The notes under the pieces are model-generated. The model worked only from the letters and a program-made list of their open reading frames with translations, was not told the origin of the DNA and did no database searches. A DNA stretch of 64,000 nucleotides from CAZMVY01 sp964617875. GTDB lineage: Bacteria > Planctomycetota > Phycisphaerae > UBA1845 > PWPN01. Location: contig CAZUAI010000013.1 of NCBI GenBank assembly GCA_964617875.1, forward strand, positions 21,295 to 85,294, in the 5' to 3' direction. Every line of letters begins with the position of its first letter. The first letter of the stretch is position 1. Below, piece after piece: positions 49,480-60,400 of this stretch. Both the position numbers and the translations under genes were made by a program.

Positions 49480-51690
49480 ATGGCTTCGCCGGGACGATCG
49501 CCGCAGGATTCCGCCACGCCGGGACCGGATGCGGACGCCGTGTCGGCGATGCGCCGTATCCGCGAAGAACTTGATCGGCTCCAGGGCTCGCTCGCGGAGG
49601 AGGGCGGCCGTCTCCAGGATCGTGAGGCGCAGCTGAGCGACCTCGCCGCCCGGTTGGACGCACGGCAGAAGGAACTGGCGGCGCTCGGCGAGCAGATAGC
49701 GCGCGAACGGCGGGAACTCGAACAGCAGCGGGAGGACCTCCAGAAGCAGGCGGATGTCGTCGCGCGCGCGCAGGAACTCGAGCGGGTGATCCAGCTGCGC
49801 GAGCAGTCGCTCGCCGAACGCGAGCGGGCGATGCGTCGGACACTCGAAGAGCTGAAACGCCAGGGGCGCGATCTCGAGCGGCAGCGTCGCGAGCATCGTC
49901 GCTCGCTCCTGCGCGAACACCCGGCCATTGCGCCGCCCGTCGTCGAGCGCGGCGGGTCCTGGCGCGGTCCGGCCGTCGTGGCGGTCGCCGTCCTGACGGC
50001 GGTGATCGTGTACGCGGCCATTCGCCCGACGTACCTCGTGCAGGCCGCGTGGGAGCGAACGGACGGCGGCGCGTTGGCGGTGGAGGCGGTTCGTCGCGGC
50101 CTGTCCGATCCGGCGGTGCGGGCGGCGGTGGGGTTGCCGGCCGGCGGCCTGCCGCCATGGTTGAAGGAGGGTCGGGACACGCGATGGTCGGCGGTCCGGC
50201 AGTCCGGCGTGGAGCGTGTTCTCGTGGAGTATCGGGCAGGCGATCCCCAGGCGGCCGTGCGCGAACTGAACGCCTGGGGCGCGGCCTCGCCGGCGGCGAT
50301 CGAACGGGTTGCCGAAGCGGGTCGTGCCGCGCCACGGCCGGCCGACGAGGTCGCCCGCCTGCTGAAGCAACGCGACGAACTGCGGCGACGGTGGGCGGCG
50401 GCTGCGCCGCGGGGCACGACATCAGCGAGCGCTCCCGCGTCGGCGCCGTCGGCCGCCTCGGTCGAGGCCCTTCTGACCCGGTTGGACGAGCTGGTCGTGA
50501 CGTGGCAGACGGCGAAGGCGGAGCACGCTGCCGTGCAGACCCGGCTTGCCGCTCTGACGACTCGCCCGACGGCGGCCGCTGCGATTCCGGAGTCGGTGCG
50601 GGCGGAGGCGTACGCCGCCGACCCGGAACTCGTCCGCGCCCGGCGGCGGCTGAAGGAGCAGCAGTCGATCGTCCGGTCTTTGCTGGGCAACGCCTTTGCC
50701 GAGGCGCCGCCCCGGTTCGGAGAATTGCGGAGGGCGCTCGATGAACTGGTTGCCGCGGCCGACACGCACCGGCGGACACCGCCCGACCCGGAGGCGGCCG
50801 CGGAGCTGGAGGCGATCCGGGACGGAGCGGCCCGGATGAAGGAACGCCTGGAAGCCTTCGTCGCACGCTGGTCCGCTGCGGCGAACGCCTTCAAGGAGGC
50901 GTCGGATCCGGTCGCCGAGCAGCGGAAGGTCGAGGCCCTCGCGAAGGACCATCTGGCGGCGTCTCCGGCCGAGCTTGCCGCGATCGAGCAGCGCGTGCAG
51001 GCCGTGGGCGACGGCGGCGCTCAGCTCACGAAGCGCCTCGTCGTACGGTCGTCCCTGGCCAGGGTCCTGCAGCGGGTCCAGACCGCGCAGCAGGACCTGA
51101 CGGCGCACCTGAACAGCGTGGTTGTCGCGTCCAGTTTCCGGCTCGAGACCGCCGTCCGCGCGGCGACCGGCGCGGCCGAAACCGTCGCCGGACGCACGGC
51201 ATCCATCGACGCCGGGCTCGCCGAACGCAGCCTCGTCGGTGAAAAGGAGAACCGCCAACGCGAGATCGACGAACTCCGTCGGCAGGAACAGCCGCTGGCC
51301 GCGAAGGTCGCCGACGCGGCCGACGCGATCGTTCCCGCGGAGGCGGCGCTTCGGGAGGTGACGCGTCGCTGGATCGCGTCCCTGCAGGCGGAGGAGCAGG
51401 TGGCGGCGGCGGAGCGCGAACGGAGCCGTCTGCGCGACGAGATCATGGCGATCGACGAGCGCCTCGTGGCCGCGCGAGAGGCGGCGGCGCGCGTGCCGCC
51501 GATTCGTTTCGTCCCCGCGTCGTACGCGCCGCGCGCGATCAATCACTCGGTTCGCGCCGCATGGAGCCTGTCCACGGCGGTTGAGGTCCTTGTCGCGGGG
51601 CTTCTGCTCACCAGCGCGCCCACGCGTGCGCGTTTCCGGCGCGTCTTGATTTCAATCCGCGATCGGCTCGCCCGGTCCGGGCGTCAGTGA
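49480..51690 (+). CDS. Two-TM coiled-coil membrane protein, unknown function
   Basis: A 736-residue protein with no recognised family. Residues ~20-145 are a highly charged coiled coil ('RRIREELDRLQGSLAEEGG', 'ERRELEQQREDLQKQADVV'). A transmembrane helix spans ~163-181 ('GPAVVAVAVLTAVIVYAA') and is followed by 'IRPTYLVQA', a Pro-Tyr turn reminiscent of polysaccharide co-polymerases (Wzz/GumC). A long, mostly helical periplasmic region follows with a second coiled coil (~570-675), then a C-terminal helix (~690-712, 'STAVEVLVAGLLLTSA') and a basic tail. The topology resembles a chain-length regulator with an extra cytoplasmic coiled coil. No ribosome site precedes the ATG at 49480. Confidence 0.65.
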   Translation: MASPGRSPQDSATPGPDADAVSAMRRIREELDRLQGSLAEEGGRLQDREAQLSDLAARLDARQKELAALGEQIARERRELEQQREDLQKQADVVARAQELERVIQLREQSLAERERAMRRTLEELKRQGRDLERQRREHRRSLLREHPAIAPPVVERGGSWRGPAVVAVAVLTAVIVYAAIRPTYLVQAAWERTDGGALAVEAVRRGLSDPAVRAAVGLPAGGLPPWLKEGRDTRWSAVRQSGVERVLVEYRAGDPQAAVRELNAWGAASPAAIERVAEAGRAAPRPADEVARLLKQRDELRRRWAAAAPRGTTSASAPASAPSAASVEALLTRLDELVVTWQTAKAEHAAVQTRLAALTTRPTAAAAIPESVRAEAYAADPELVRARRRLKEQQSIVRSLLGNAFAEAPPRFGELRRALDELVAAADTHRRTPPDPEAAAELEAIRDGAARMKERLEAFVARWSAAANAFKEASDPVAEQRKVEALAKDHLAASPAELAAIEQRVQAVGDGGAQLTKRLVVRSSLARVLQRVQTAQQDLTAHLNSVVVASSFRLETAVRAATGAAETVAGRTASIDAGLAERSLVGEKENRQREIDELRRQEQPLAAKVADAADAIVPAEAALREVTRRWIASLQAEEQVAAAERERSRLRDEIMAIDERLVAAREAAARVPPIRFVPASYAPRAINHSVRAAWSLSTAVEVLVAGLLLTSAPTRARFRRVLISIRDRLARSGRQ

Positions 51691-51871
51691 CGGCGGGCGT
51701 CCGGTCCGCGCGGTTTTGGCCGGTCGGCCGCAATTCACTCAAAAATCCCTGTTGGCTCCGTTGGCTCACGGCGCCCGTATAATTGTAACTCATGCATAGA
51801 CAAGCACTTGTGATCTACTGTACTGCATTCACTTTTTTGTGTCTTCGGGACGGCAAGATCATGTAAAAGAC
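51691..51871. other. Gap with a second TATAAT
   Basis: Between the coiled-coil gene and the prepilin 2 promoter. It contains TATAAT at 51778-51783 without a good -35 and a repeated GTTGGCTCCGTTGGCTC word. No gene recognised. Confidence 0.35.
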
Positions 51872-51900
51872 TTGCATCGGGATGGCCGATGTTATATAAT
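51872..51900 (+). promoter_or_regulatory. Strong promoter of prepilin 2
   Basis: TTGCAT (51872-51877), 17-nt spacer, perfect TATAAT (51895-51900). It leaves a leader of about 160 nt before the ATG at 52067, long enough to hold a structured element, though none was recognised. Confidence 0.65.
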
Positions 51901-52066
51901 GCCACTTGTGAGGGGCACGTCGAGTGGGAAGCATGTGCGCGGAGAGGGAGCCGGCGGGATCTAGGGGTGGTGAGTGACGAGTCGGGCTCGTCGGCAGTGC
52001 GCGAGGGTGGCGTATGGGTTTGCGGGTCGCTGCAAGTACCTTTCATTTCAACGACAGGTGACAGCC

Positions 52067-53101
52067 ATGCTATCGAAGAAAGTAGTACGAGTGTCGGGTC
52101 GAGCAGCCTTTACGCTGATCGAACTCCTTGTCGTGGTGGCGATTATCGCACTACTGGTCGCGGTCCTGCTGCCGTCGCTGGCCCGTGCGCGGGAAGGCAC
52201 GCGCGCCTCGGTCTGCCTCTCGAATCTCCGGCAGATGGGCTACGCCGTGCAGATGTATACGATGGATCACAAGCAGGTCCTGCCCGGCCCCGTGCACAAC
52301 CCGATCTACCACAACACCGCCCTGGTACAGAACATCGAGAACCAGTCGATGGATCCGGCAACCGGCCAGCCCACCGCGCTCTATTGGCGGGTGAATCTGC
52401 CCTACTATGTGCAGAAGTACATGGCCGACAAGTCGGGAAACGCCAGGCTGGTCGATCAGATCCTCACGTGTCCGACGGCGATCGGTATTCCCGTCGCCGA
52501 ACCGCTGCCCAGCGGTCCTCCGATGTATACGCTCAAGCCGGGGCACTACGTGGCCAACACCGGTGGTCCTGCCAACTATCCGCGCGATCCGAAGCGTGCC
52601 GATGACGTTCGTCCGTATTACGGCACCCTGCCCCGGAACTACTTCGGGTGGGAGAATATCCCGGTGTCGTATAAGACGATCAAGGAACACGGCGAGACAG
52701 CGCCGGACATCTGGTCGCCGAAGAAACTCGAGGTCATTCGGCGGCAGGCGGAGGAGTGGATGGTTGCCGACCTCTGGTATTGGGACGGCAGCTACGGACC
52801 GCGTTTGGGCAATGGCATGTATGGGACGTGGATCGTGCCGCGGACGACCGGCGTGACCTCGTCGGTGTTTGTGAACGGCAAGTTCAAGATCCCATCGTAC
52901 CCCTATCACAACACCACGAAGTCCTATAGCCCGGACACGCTGGGCGACAGCAGTGGTCCGTTTTCGCCTCGGCTTTCGACCGGCAAGACGAATGCCGTGT
53001 ACTTCGACGGCCATGCCGCGGGCGTTCGCATCTGGAAAGGCACCGTCAATCCGCGGTTCGTTAACTCGGGCAGCCCGGAGCCGCCCGTGGTGATCGACTA
53101 G
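52067..53101 (+). CDS. Type II secretion/pseudopilin-like protein 2
   Basis: A 344-residue prepilin-like protein. The leader 'MLSKKVVRVSGRAA' precedes 'FTLIELLVVVAIIALLVAVL', the prepilin N-terminal helix. Residue -1 before the Phe is Ala, not the usual Gly, a substitution the peptidase may tolerate poorly; this is a real difference from the first prepilin. The C-terminal block 'LSTGKTNAVYFDGHAAGVRI' is the DG-motif region. The middle is a large extracellular domain ('EEWMVADLWYWDGSYGPRLG'). The ATG at 52067 follows 'ACAGGTGACAGCC'. It is monocistronic, driven by the promoter at 51872. Confidence 0.88.
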   Translation: MLSKKVVRVSGRAAFTLIELLVVVAIIALLVAVLLPSLARAREGTRASVCLSNLRQMGYAVQMYTMDHKQVLPGPVHNPIYHNTALVQNIENQSMDPATGQPTALYWRVNLPYYVQKYMADKSGNARLVDQILTCPTAIGIPVAEPLPSGPPMYTLKPGHYVANTGGPANYPRDPKRADDVRPYYGTLPRNYFGWENIPVSYKTIKEHGETAPDIWSPKKLEVIRRQAEEWMVADLWYWDGSYGPRLGNGMYGTWIVPRTTGVTSSVFVNGKFKIPSYPYHNTTKSYSPDTLGDSSGPFSPRLSTGKTNAVYFDGHAAGVRIWKGTVNPRFVNSGSPEPPVVID

Positions 53102-53238
53102 CGGGGTGCTTCAGGTTCCGGCCGGCAGGTCGCCGACCGGGAATGGTTGCCGGGGGAGGGTGTCCAGTGCACGGGGGTGGAGGGCAGCGGCGCCAAGGCT
53201 TTTCGCGAGAGGGTCTGTGCGTCCGGGAGCGGGTGAGG

Positions 53239-53244
53239 TATAAT
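53239..53244 (+). promoter_or_regulatory. -10 box upstream of PEP-CTERM gene 2
   Basis: Perfect TATAAT in GAGGTATAATTG; no convincing -35 at 17 nt. The start would leave about 80 nt of leader before the ATG at 53330. Confidence 0.4.
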
Positions 53245-53329
53245 TGAGTTGAGGAGGCGGGAAGGTCCCGCCAAGTCAGGTAGTTCGTTACAGTTTTTTT
53301 GGTCGCGAGTCGTCGCGAGGAGGAAAAGT

Positions 53330-54145
53330 ATGAAACGAGGAACAGTGTTGGTCTTTGGTCTGGCGGCGGTGTTCGCCTGTGCGGGCAGCGCTTCGGCCGC
53401 GTGGTCGTCGTTCTTTGACGACTTCGAGAGCTACGCGAACCAGGCCGCGTTCCAGGCGGCGTGGCCTGCGTGGAGTTCCAACGGGTCGTCGATGGGTCTC
53501 CTGCAGACGTTCGGGTACAGCGGTAACCAGTCGGTGGACGGCGTTGCCCCGGGAAACAACCAGGTTCGGAACAAGCGGGACTTCAGCTCGGATCTGAACC
53601 AGCGGGCGCCGTCGAACGCCCTGCCTGCGACGTGGTCGTTCTGGCTCTACGACGACGATCCGACGATGCCGCTCCCGCCCAGCTATCCGTCGGCAACGTA
53701 TGCCAGGAACTTCTGCGAACTCCGTGCCTACGTCGGCGATGGGATTCCGGCCTACGGTACCGGAACTCTACAGGGTCTGGTGGCCATGGGCCTCTACAAC
53801 ACGCCGGTCTCGGATGACAATTACCACATCCGCGTGTACTACGGCGGCGTCAGCGCCTGGTATGACACGGGCAAGGTGCGGCTGCAGGGCTGGCACAAGA
53901 TGAACATGATCATCAGCGGCTCCCAGGTCAAGTTCTGGGTGGATAACGACGACGCGAACCCGTTCGTCGTGAACTTCACGGACACCTCGAAGGTGTACGC
54001 GTTCGATGGGATCATCCTGGGCTCCGGGCTGACGACCGGCGGGTATGATGTCGCGTTCGACGACATGTACTTCATGCCGGAACCGGCGACGCTCGTCATG
54101 CTCGCGGCGGGTGGCGTGCTGCTCCGTCGCCGCCGGTCGGCCTAG
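53330..54145 (+). CDS. PEP-CTERM sorting domain protein 2
   Basis: A 271-residue secreted protein. The signal peptide ends near 'CAGSASA', then a LamG-like jelly-roll domain ('WSSFFDDFESYANQAAFQAA', 'YHIRVYYGGVSAWYDTGKV', 'KFWVDNDDANPFVVNFTD', 'YDVAFDDMYF') runs into the tail 'MPEPATLVMLAAGGVLLRRR'. The sorting signal is nearly identical to protein 1, and the ribosome-site context (GAGGAGGAAAAG) is the same, so both are probably highly expressed and share exosortase handling. A long GC hairpin follows at 54285. Confidence 0.88.
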   Translation: MKRGTVLVFGLAAVFACAGSASAAWSSFFDDFESYANQAAFQAAWPAWSSNGSSMGLLQTFGYSGNQSVDGVAPGNNQVRNKRDFSSDLNQRAPSNALPATWSFWLYDDDPTMPLPPSYPSATYARNFCELRAYVGDGIPAYGTGTLQGLVAMGLYNTPVSDDNYHIRVYYGGVSAWYDTGKVRLQGWHKMNMIISGSQVKFWVDNDDANPFVVNFTDTSKVYAFDGIILGSGLTTGGYDVAFDDMYFMPEPATLVMLAAGGVLLRRRRSA

Positions 54146-54284
54146 TGGGCGACGCGGCGGGGAGGGGATTGGGGTGAGCGGGAAGTGTTGGCGTGTGTGG
54201 GTAGTCCTCGTCGCGGCGGTTGGCCGTGGCGGGACGAATGGTGGTGATTGCAGGGCGACCGAGGTCGACCCTGAGCAAGTGACC

Positions 54285-54319
54285 GTGCGGGCGGGCGGTG
54301 TCTGCCGGCCCGCCCGCAC
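54285..54319. terminator. Strong GC hairpin after PEP-CTERM gene 2
   Basis: GTGCGGGCGGGC (54285-54296), 11-nt loop, GCCCGCCCGCAC (54308-54319): a perfect 12-bp stem. Only a weak T-rich run (GAGTCTCTTTA) follows, so termination efficiency is uncertain. Confidence 0.5.
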
Positions 54320-54466
54320 GAGTCTCTTTATCGCATCGAAGTGAGAAGGGATGGCAGGGTAGCCGCGCAGGTGTCTGCGTCGGGGCCGGGAACGGGGGGA
54401 CATCCGGCCTGGCCACCGCGGTGCCGTCGAGGAATCGTGCTGTCTGTCCAGCGAGGAGGTTTCGTG

Positions 54467-57400
54467 ATGAATACCATGCTTCGGATCGGTTCGGGACTGG
54501 CTCTCGGGGCGCTGGTGCTGCTCCTGTTGGCGCCAACGGCCTCGGCGGCGACGCGGACGTTCGATTTCGAGGGGACCCAGTATGGGAACTCCGATGACTT
54601 CTGCACGAACAATCCGCCCCCGCCGATGTTCAACGTGCCGGAATACTCCTTCACCAAGGACTTCCTGTGGGGCGATGCGCTGCCTCGCGGGGATACCGTC
54701 GGCTGTTCGGCGGAGGGAGGCCAGTACCCGCACGGGATCTACGACTTCGGCTCCTCGAGCTATTACACGCGAGAACTCGAATACTTCGGCGGCAGCGGCT
54801 CCAACCGGCTGATCTTCAGCTGGGACAACCAGTGGAACCTCGTGATCAACCCGGTGAACACCGACGTGCCTCCGACGGTCACGGGCATGAACTGGACCGA
54901 AGCGAGCCGGCGGCTGACCAAGACGAACGGTTTCAACACGTACAACTGGTTCGCCGGCGATACGATCAACATCACCGCCGGCACGGGCGTGACGCCGGGC
55001 GTCTACGCCGTTACGAGCAAGGTGGACAACAGCACGATCGAACTGGGCGCCGACATCACCGCCGGCACGGCGAACATCACCGACAACTCCATCGCCGGGG
55101 CGATTTCGCACAACGGGTACATCGGTCTGAGCTGGACCGCCGCGACGAAGCGCCTGACCCGGACGAATGCGTTCAGCACTCTTGTCCCGTTCGAAGGCGA
55201 CAAGATCGTCATCAACGCGGGAACGGGCGTCACGCCGGGCACGTACCTGATCGCCCAGAAGGTCAACAACAGCACGATCGAACTGGTTGACAGCATTGCC
55301 GCCGCCGACGTGACGGACAGTTCCATCGGCGGAACCGTGAGCCACAGCGCCGACGCGATCTGGGCCCGCGTGATCACCGACCAGTTCTCGTACACGACGC
55401 CGGTCTGCCGGAACCCGACGATTCACCTCGGCGTGGGCAGCTCCGTCTCGATGAAGTTCGTGGTCTTTGCCGAGGACATCAACGGCGACGAAAACACGGC
55501 AGGCAAGCTGGAGCTTTCGCTCGCGATCCGCGAGACCGGGCGCAACCTCCCCCTCGGTGAGGATGGCGGCACCGCCGGTTCCCTGGAACTGGTCGGCGTG
55601 GACACCGCGCTGCGCGGGCCCGTTCCGGTCGGCGGCGTGACTGTCACGCATTCGTCCGCGTACCAGCCGACGACCGTCAAGTGGACGTTCGTGGACCGCA
55701 GCGATCCGCCGGACGGGACGGTGGACGGGGTGGACGTCACCGTGACGCCGCCGGGCGGTTCGCCCACGACGTACCAGAAGAACATCGCCGCCTTCGGCGG
55801 CAGCGGGGATGGCGTGCTGGCGGCGACCCCGTACAACCGCGGCGCGATCGACAGCCTGTGCATCCGCAGGCCGCTGGACGACGACACGTCGGTCAAGCTC
55901 TTTGTGTACGTCGATGACGTGGTCATGGATGCCCCGGGCATCGCCGACCCCGTCAAGATCAAGCCGCCGCTGCCGGCCGGCCAGACGTTCGCGACCGTCC
56001 AGTTCATCAACCCGACGGCCACGGCGCTGAAGCTCTACAAAACCGTCGGCGGCGTGTTGCAGGAGCCGCCGATCGCAACCGCCTCGGCCCCGCCGGCCGA
56101 CTTCAGCAGCGGGTCGTACAAGTTCACGGGTCTGACGGGGTTCGTGCAGAACGACCTGATCACGGCCGTGCAGATCGTGGACGGCACTCCGAGCGAACCG
56201 TGCGATCCGATCCTGGTGTCGGCGTTCGGCGTGATCGACGATTTCAGCACGGGCGTGGCGCACTATGCGGCCTATGACCCGGACAACCCGGCTCTGCCGA
56301 AGTACCGGACCTACTATGACGTCAGCCCGATCGCCTGGGCTTACGCCGAGGCGAGACAGTTCCCCGGTGAACCGGGCAATACTTCGCTGGCGATCAGCGA
56401 CGGCGGCTGGACGAACGGCGTCTACGCGATCTACGACGAGGTCTTCCCGGCCAATGACGTCTACTACGCCAAGGCGAGGATGCGCATCCAGGAATCGAAC
56501 GATTACCGATCCGGCGTGCTGCAGTACCAGCTCGGCGTTCAGCCGGGCGGCCAGCACCGCGGCATGGGCGCGCTTCAGCCGTGCACGATCTTCGGCAGCA
56601 TGCAGGGGTTGACCACGAATAACGACAGCGCCCTGGCGGCCCAGTGGGTGAGCACATCCGACTTCTCGGCGTCGAGCGGCCAGGACCTGCTCGTGGCCCT
56701 TTGCACCGACGTGACGTCGGGCGGATGGAACGGGAGATCGACCAACTGGGGCGGCTGGTACGTCTCGCAGACTTCGGGCGGCGTTACGCTCTTCGTGGAT
56801 GACCTCACGGTCATGCAGGGCGCGCCGCCGATCAACAACTGCAGCGAGGTCCCGATCGTTCAGCCGGCCGCGCCGCTCGTGGCCGGCGCGACGTCGGTGA
56901 CGGTCGCCAACGTCAGCGCGGCCGCCGACTACACGTACGTCTATGTCAACGACGTGCTCGCGGGCACGCTGGACTGTCGTGCCCTCGGCGAGGGTAACAA
57001 GACGGTGCCCATCAGTGCGGCCCTGCGGATCGGCGACAAGGTCCGCGCGACGGTCAGTTACCCGTCGGCCGCCAACCCCGGCACCCAGATCGAGGGCTGT
57101 GCCGGTTCGCCGGTGGCGACGGTCGGAACGGGCCGGAACCGCAACGGCATCCGGCTGACGGTCGGTCTGCGGGAAACGCGCTGCACCCCGACGGCACCCG
57201 GTCAGGACGGCGGCTATACCGGGAGCATCGAATGGGTCGGCGCGTCGTCCACGTTCAACGGGGCGCCGCAGGGCAAGTTGATCAATCCGTCGGCGGACTG
57301 GCAGACGGTGGTCTTCTACCCGTCGATCACCAATCCTCCGTCGGGCGATCCGATCATGAGCTACGAAAGCGGCAACGGCCTGCTCGACATTTACAGCACC

Positions 57401-60400
57401 TTCTACAAGCAGGGGGCGTTCGAGCACCTCGCCGTGGCGCCGGATCCCGAGAACCCGAACTCGGGTCCCTACGTCCTCTACATCGACTCGATTCAGACCG
57501 GGGCGGCCACCATCGCCACGTTCGACGGCTTCGACACCGGCGTGACGCAGGTCATGTTCCGCAACCCGAACTACCTCACGTCGTTCGCCCCGTATCTCCT
57601 GTCCGATCCGTGCAGGACCATTATCGACGATACCGTGTGGTACGGTGCCACGGGCAAGTCGCTCCGCGTCGAGTTCCAGTTTGCCGAGGAGCAGCGGTGG
57701 GCACGGCTGACGACGTACAGCCTGTACGGCACGCCGTCCAACGACCTGCCGAACCCCTCCGTATACTTCAATCAGCCTCTTACGCTGCGGATCCTGTATC
57801 CGCCGCCGACCGTTGCGTGCCCCAACGTGCCGACGGTGAACTCGATCACCCCGTCCAGCGGACCGCGAGGCACGACGCTGACGGGCGTGGTGGTCACCGG
57901 CACCAACTTCGTCGCGGGCTCGACACAGGTCAAGCTCCAATGGACCGGCTATGTCAGCGGTCAGGGGTACGTGGTGACCGACGTCCTGGCGAGGAACGTC
58001 AATGTGACGAGTTCCACGAGCCTGACGTGCGATCTGCCGCTGCCGGCGAACATGACCGAAGGCGCCTGGGACCTCTTCGTCGGCACGTGTGCCTACGGGA
58101 AGAAGGCGAACGCGTTCAACGCCTGCATCCCGCCGACGCTGGCCACGGCCGCGATCAGCCCGACGTACGGCGAACACGGCGCGACCGTCACGCTGACGGT
58201 CAGCGGCACGTTCTTCGTGGACGGCGGGACGACGGTCAAGCTCGTCAAGGGCGCCATCGAGGTTCCGGGCACGAACGTGACGGTCGCGAGCAATCGCAAC
58301 AGCCTCACGGCCGACTTCGTGCTGCCGTGGGACCCGACGGGCGTCGGCTTCTATGACCTCGTCCTGGCGACCTGCGGCGGGACCGTGACCCGAACCTCGG
58401 CGTACGAAGTACGCTGCACGACGCCGGTCATCAACGGTCCGCTGAAGGCCGGCGACACGGCCGTGACCGTTACCGGGGCCCTCGCGGCGCCGCAGGCGAT
58501 CACGATCTACGCCGACGGCTCGCCGATCGGCAGCAAGACCAGTGGTTTTGTCGGCGGCGGGACCGAATCCGTGACGCTGAACGCGCCGCTCGTGGCGGGC
58601 CAGACGATCACGGCCCGGCAGACGGTCGGGGGCGTCGAAAGCTGCGATGCCACCGTCTCGAGCGGTGTCGTCGGCACCGGTGACAACACCGGACTCATGC
58701 TGACGCTCGGCATCCGCGAGAACCCGAACCTGACCGGCGGCATCGGCGACGACGGCGTGAACATGACGCCGTCGGGCGGTTCGGACTCGACGTACATCAC
58801 GAGCTGGCTGGTGCTCAAGGCGCCGGACGGCTCGGGCTACTTCACGGCGGTCGATCGCGTGACGGCCCACGCCACGGACTGGCTGGCCAGCCTTGGCGGC
58901 GAGGCGAACATCCGGCCGGCCGTCGACGAGGCCGGTCCGGGCTCCACGGCCTGGCAGGTCTTCACCAGCTCGATCAACCAGGTGGTGCTCCAGACCACCG
59001 CGACGGTGACGGGCGTGTATCCGATGTCGCCCGAACCGGACAAGTGCGCGGCCTATGCCGTGGTATACGTCAACAACCGCGGGCCGAACGCCTCCGTGCG
59101 GATCAAGTACGGCTCGGACGACGGGATCAAGATCTGGCAGAACGGGACGTTGCGCGTCAACTACGACGGCGACCGCAGTTACACCGAGGACGGCTCCACC
59201 TCGAGCGCCTTCACGCTCCTGGCGGGCTGGAACACGTTCGTGGTCAAGTGCAGCGAAAACACCGGCGCCTGGGGCTTCGGCTTCCGGCTGGTTCAGGGCG
59301 GCGACAGCACGAGCCCGGTGCCGAACATCGAGGTCAGCACGACGAGGCCGACCGTGCTGGTCAACTCGTCGTCGCTCGAGTGGCTCGGGGCCTCCACGAC
59401 CGTGAGCGGCGCGCCGCAGGGCAAGCTGATCACGCCGGATTCCGGCTGGCAGACCGTGACGTTCACGCCGGGCGTCGATCCGGTGATCAGCTACTCGGGC
59501 GGCAACGGCGTGCTCGAGGGGACGTACGGCGTGCTTGACACGATCGCCGTCACGTCGCTCGGCACGAACACCGGGCCGTACGAGCTGTACATCGACAATG
59601 TCCGGAACGGCGGCACGACCTTCGAGACCTTCGAGTCGTACACGGTGCCGGCGGAAGTGATGATCCGTCCGCCGCGGACGTCGGGCTCGACGAGTGCGGG
59701 CCTGCTGCCGGGCGTGGATGTCGCGACGCTCGATGACACGATGGGCGATGCCAGTGCGAAGTCGGATCGGATCCAGTTCCAGTTCAAGGACCTGGGCACG
59801 AACCGCTGGGCGCGTCTGATCACCTCGGGTGCGGCGAACCGGCCGAGTCCGCAGGTGCTCCTGTCGCAGCCCATCACGCTGCGGGTGCTGCTCAAGTCGG
59901 CGTGTGCGCCGCCTTCGGTGTCGGCCATCGCGACGACGTACCGGAAGTTCGACGGGTCTTACACGAACTGGGGCTTCTCGGGCGAGACGCTCACGGGCGT
60001 GAAGATTACCGGCGGCGGGTTCGCGGCGGGCGCGACCGTGAAGCTGAAGATGGCCGGCCAGGCCGACATCACCGCCACGAACGTCACCGTGAACAGCGCG
60101 ACACAGATCACGTGCGACCTCAATCTGGCGGGTGCCGCCGTCGGTCTGTGGGACGTCGTCGTCCGCACGTGTGCGGACGCGACGCTGCCGGCCGCCTTCG
60201 AGGTCTCGCCGGCGTGCAAGGCCGTGCCGCAGAACGTCCACCAGGACTTCCCGAGCGATATCGACGTGGATATCAACGACTTCACGGTGTTTGCGGCCTG
60301 CTTCAACGGGCCGAACCGGGCGCCGGGCGAGTCGGCGGATATCGCGAAGTGTCGGTGCCTTGACGTGTCGCGGAATGGCGACATCGACCTGATCGACTTC

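Noticed and set aside
51889..52605. Plus-strand frame overlapping the second prepilin start
   Set aside because: It begins inside the promoter -10 box and runs out of phase through the prepilin gene.
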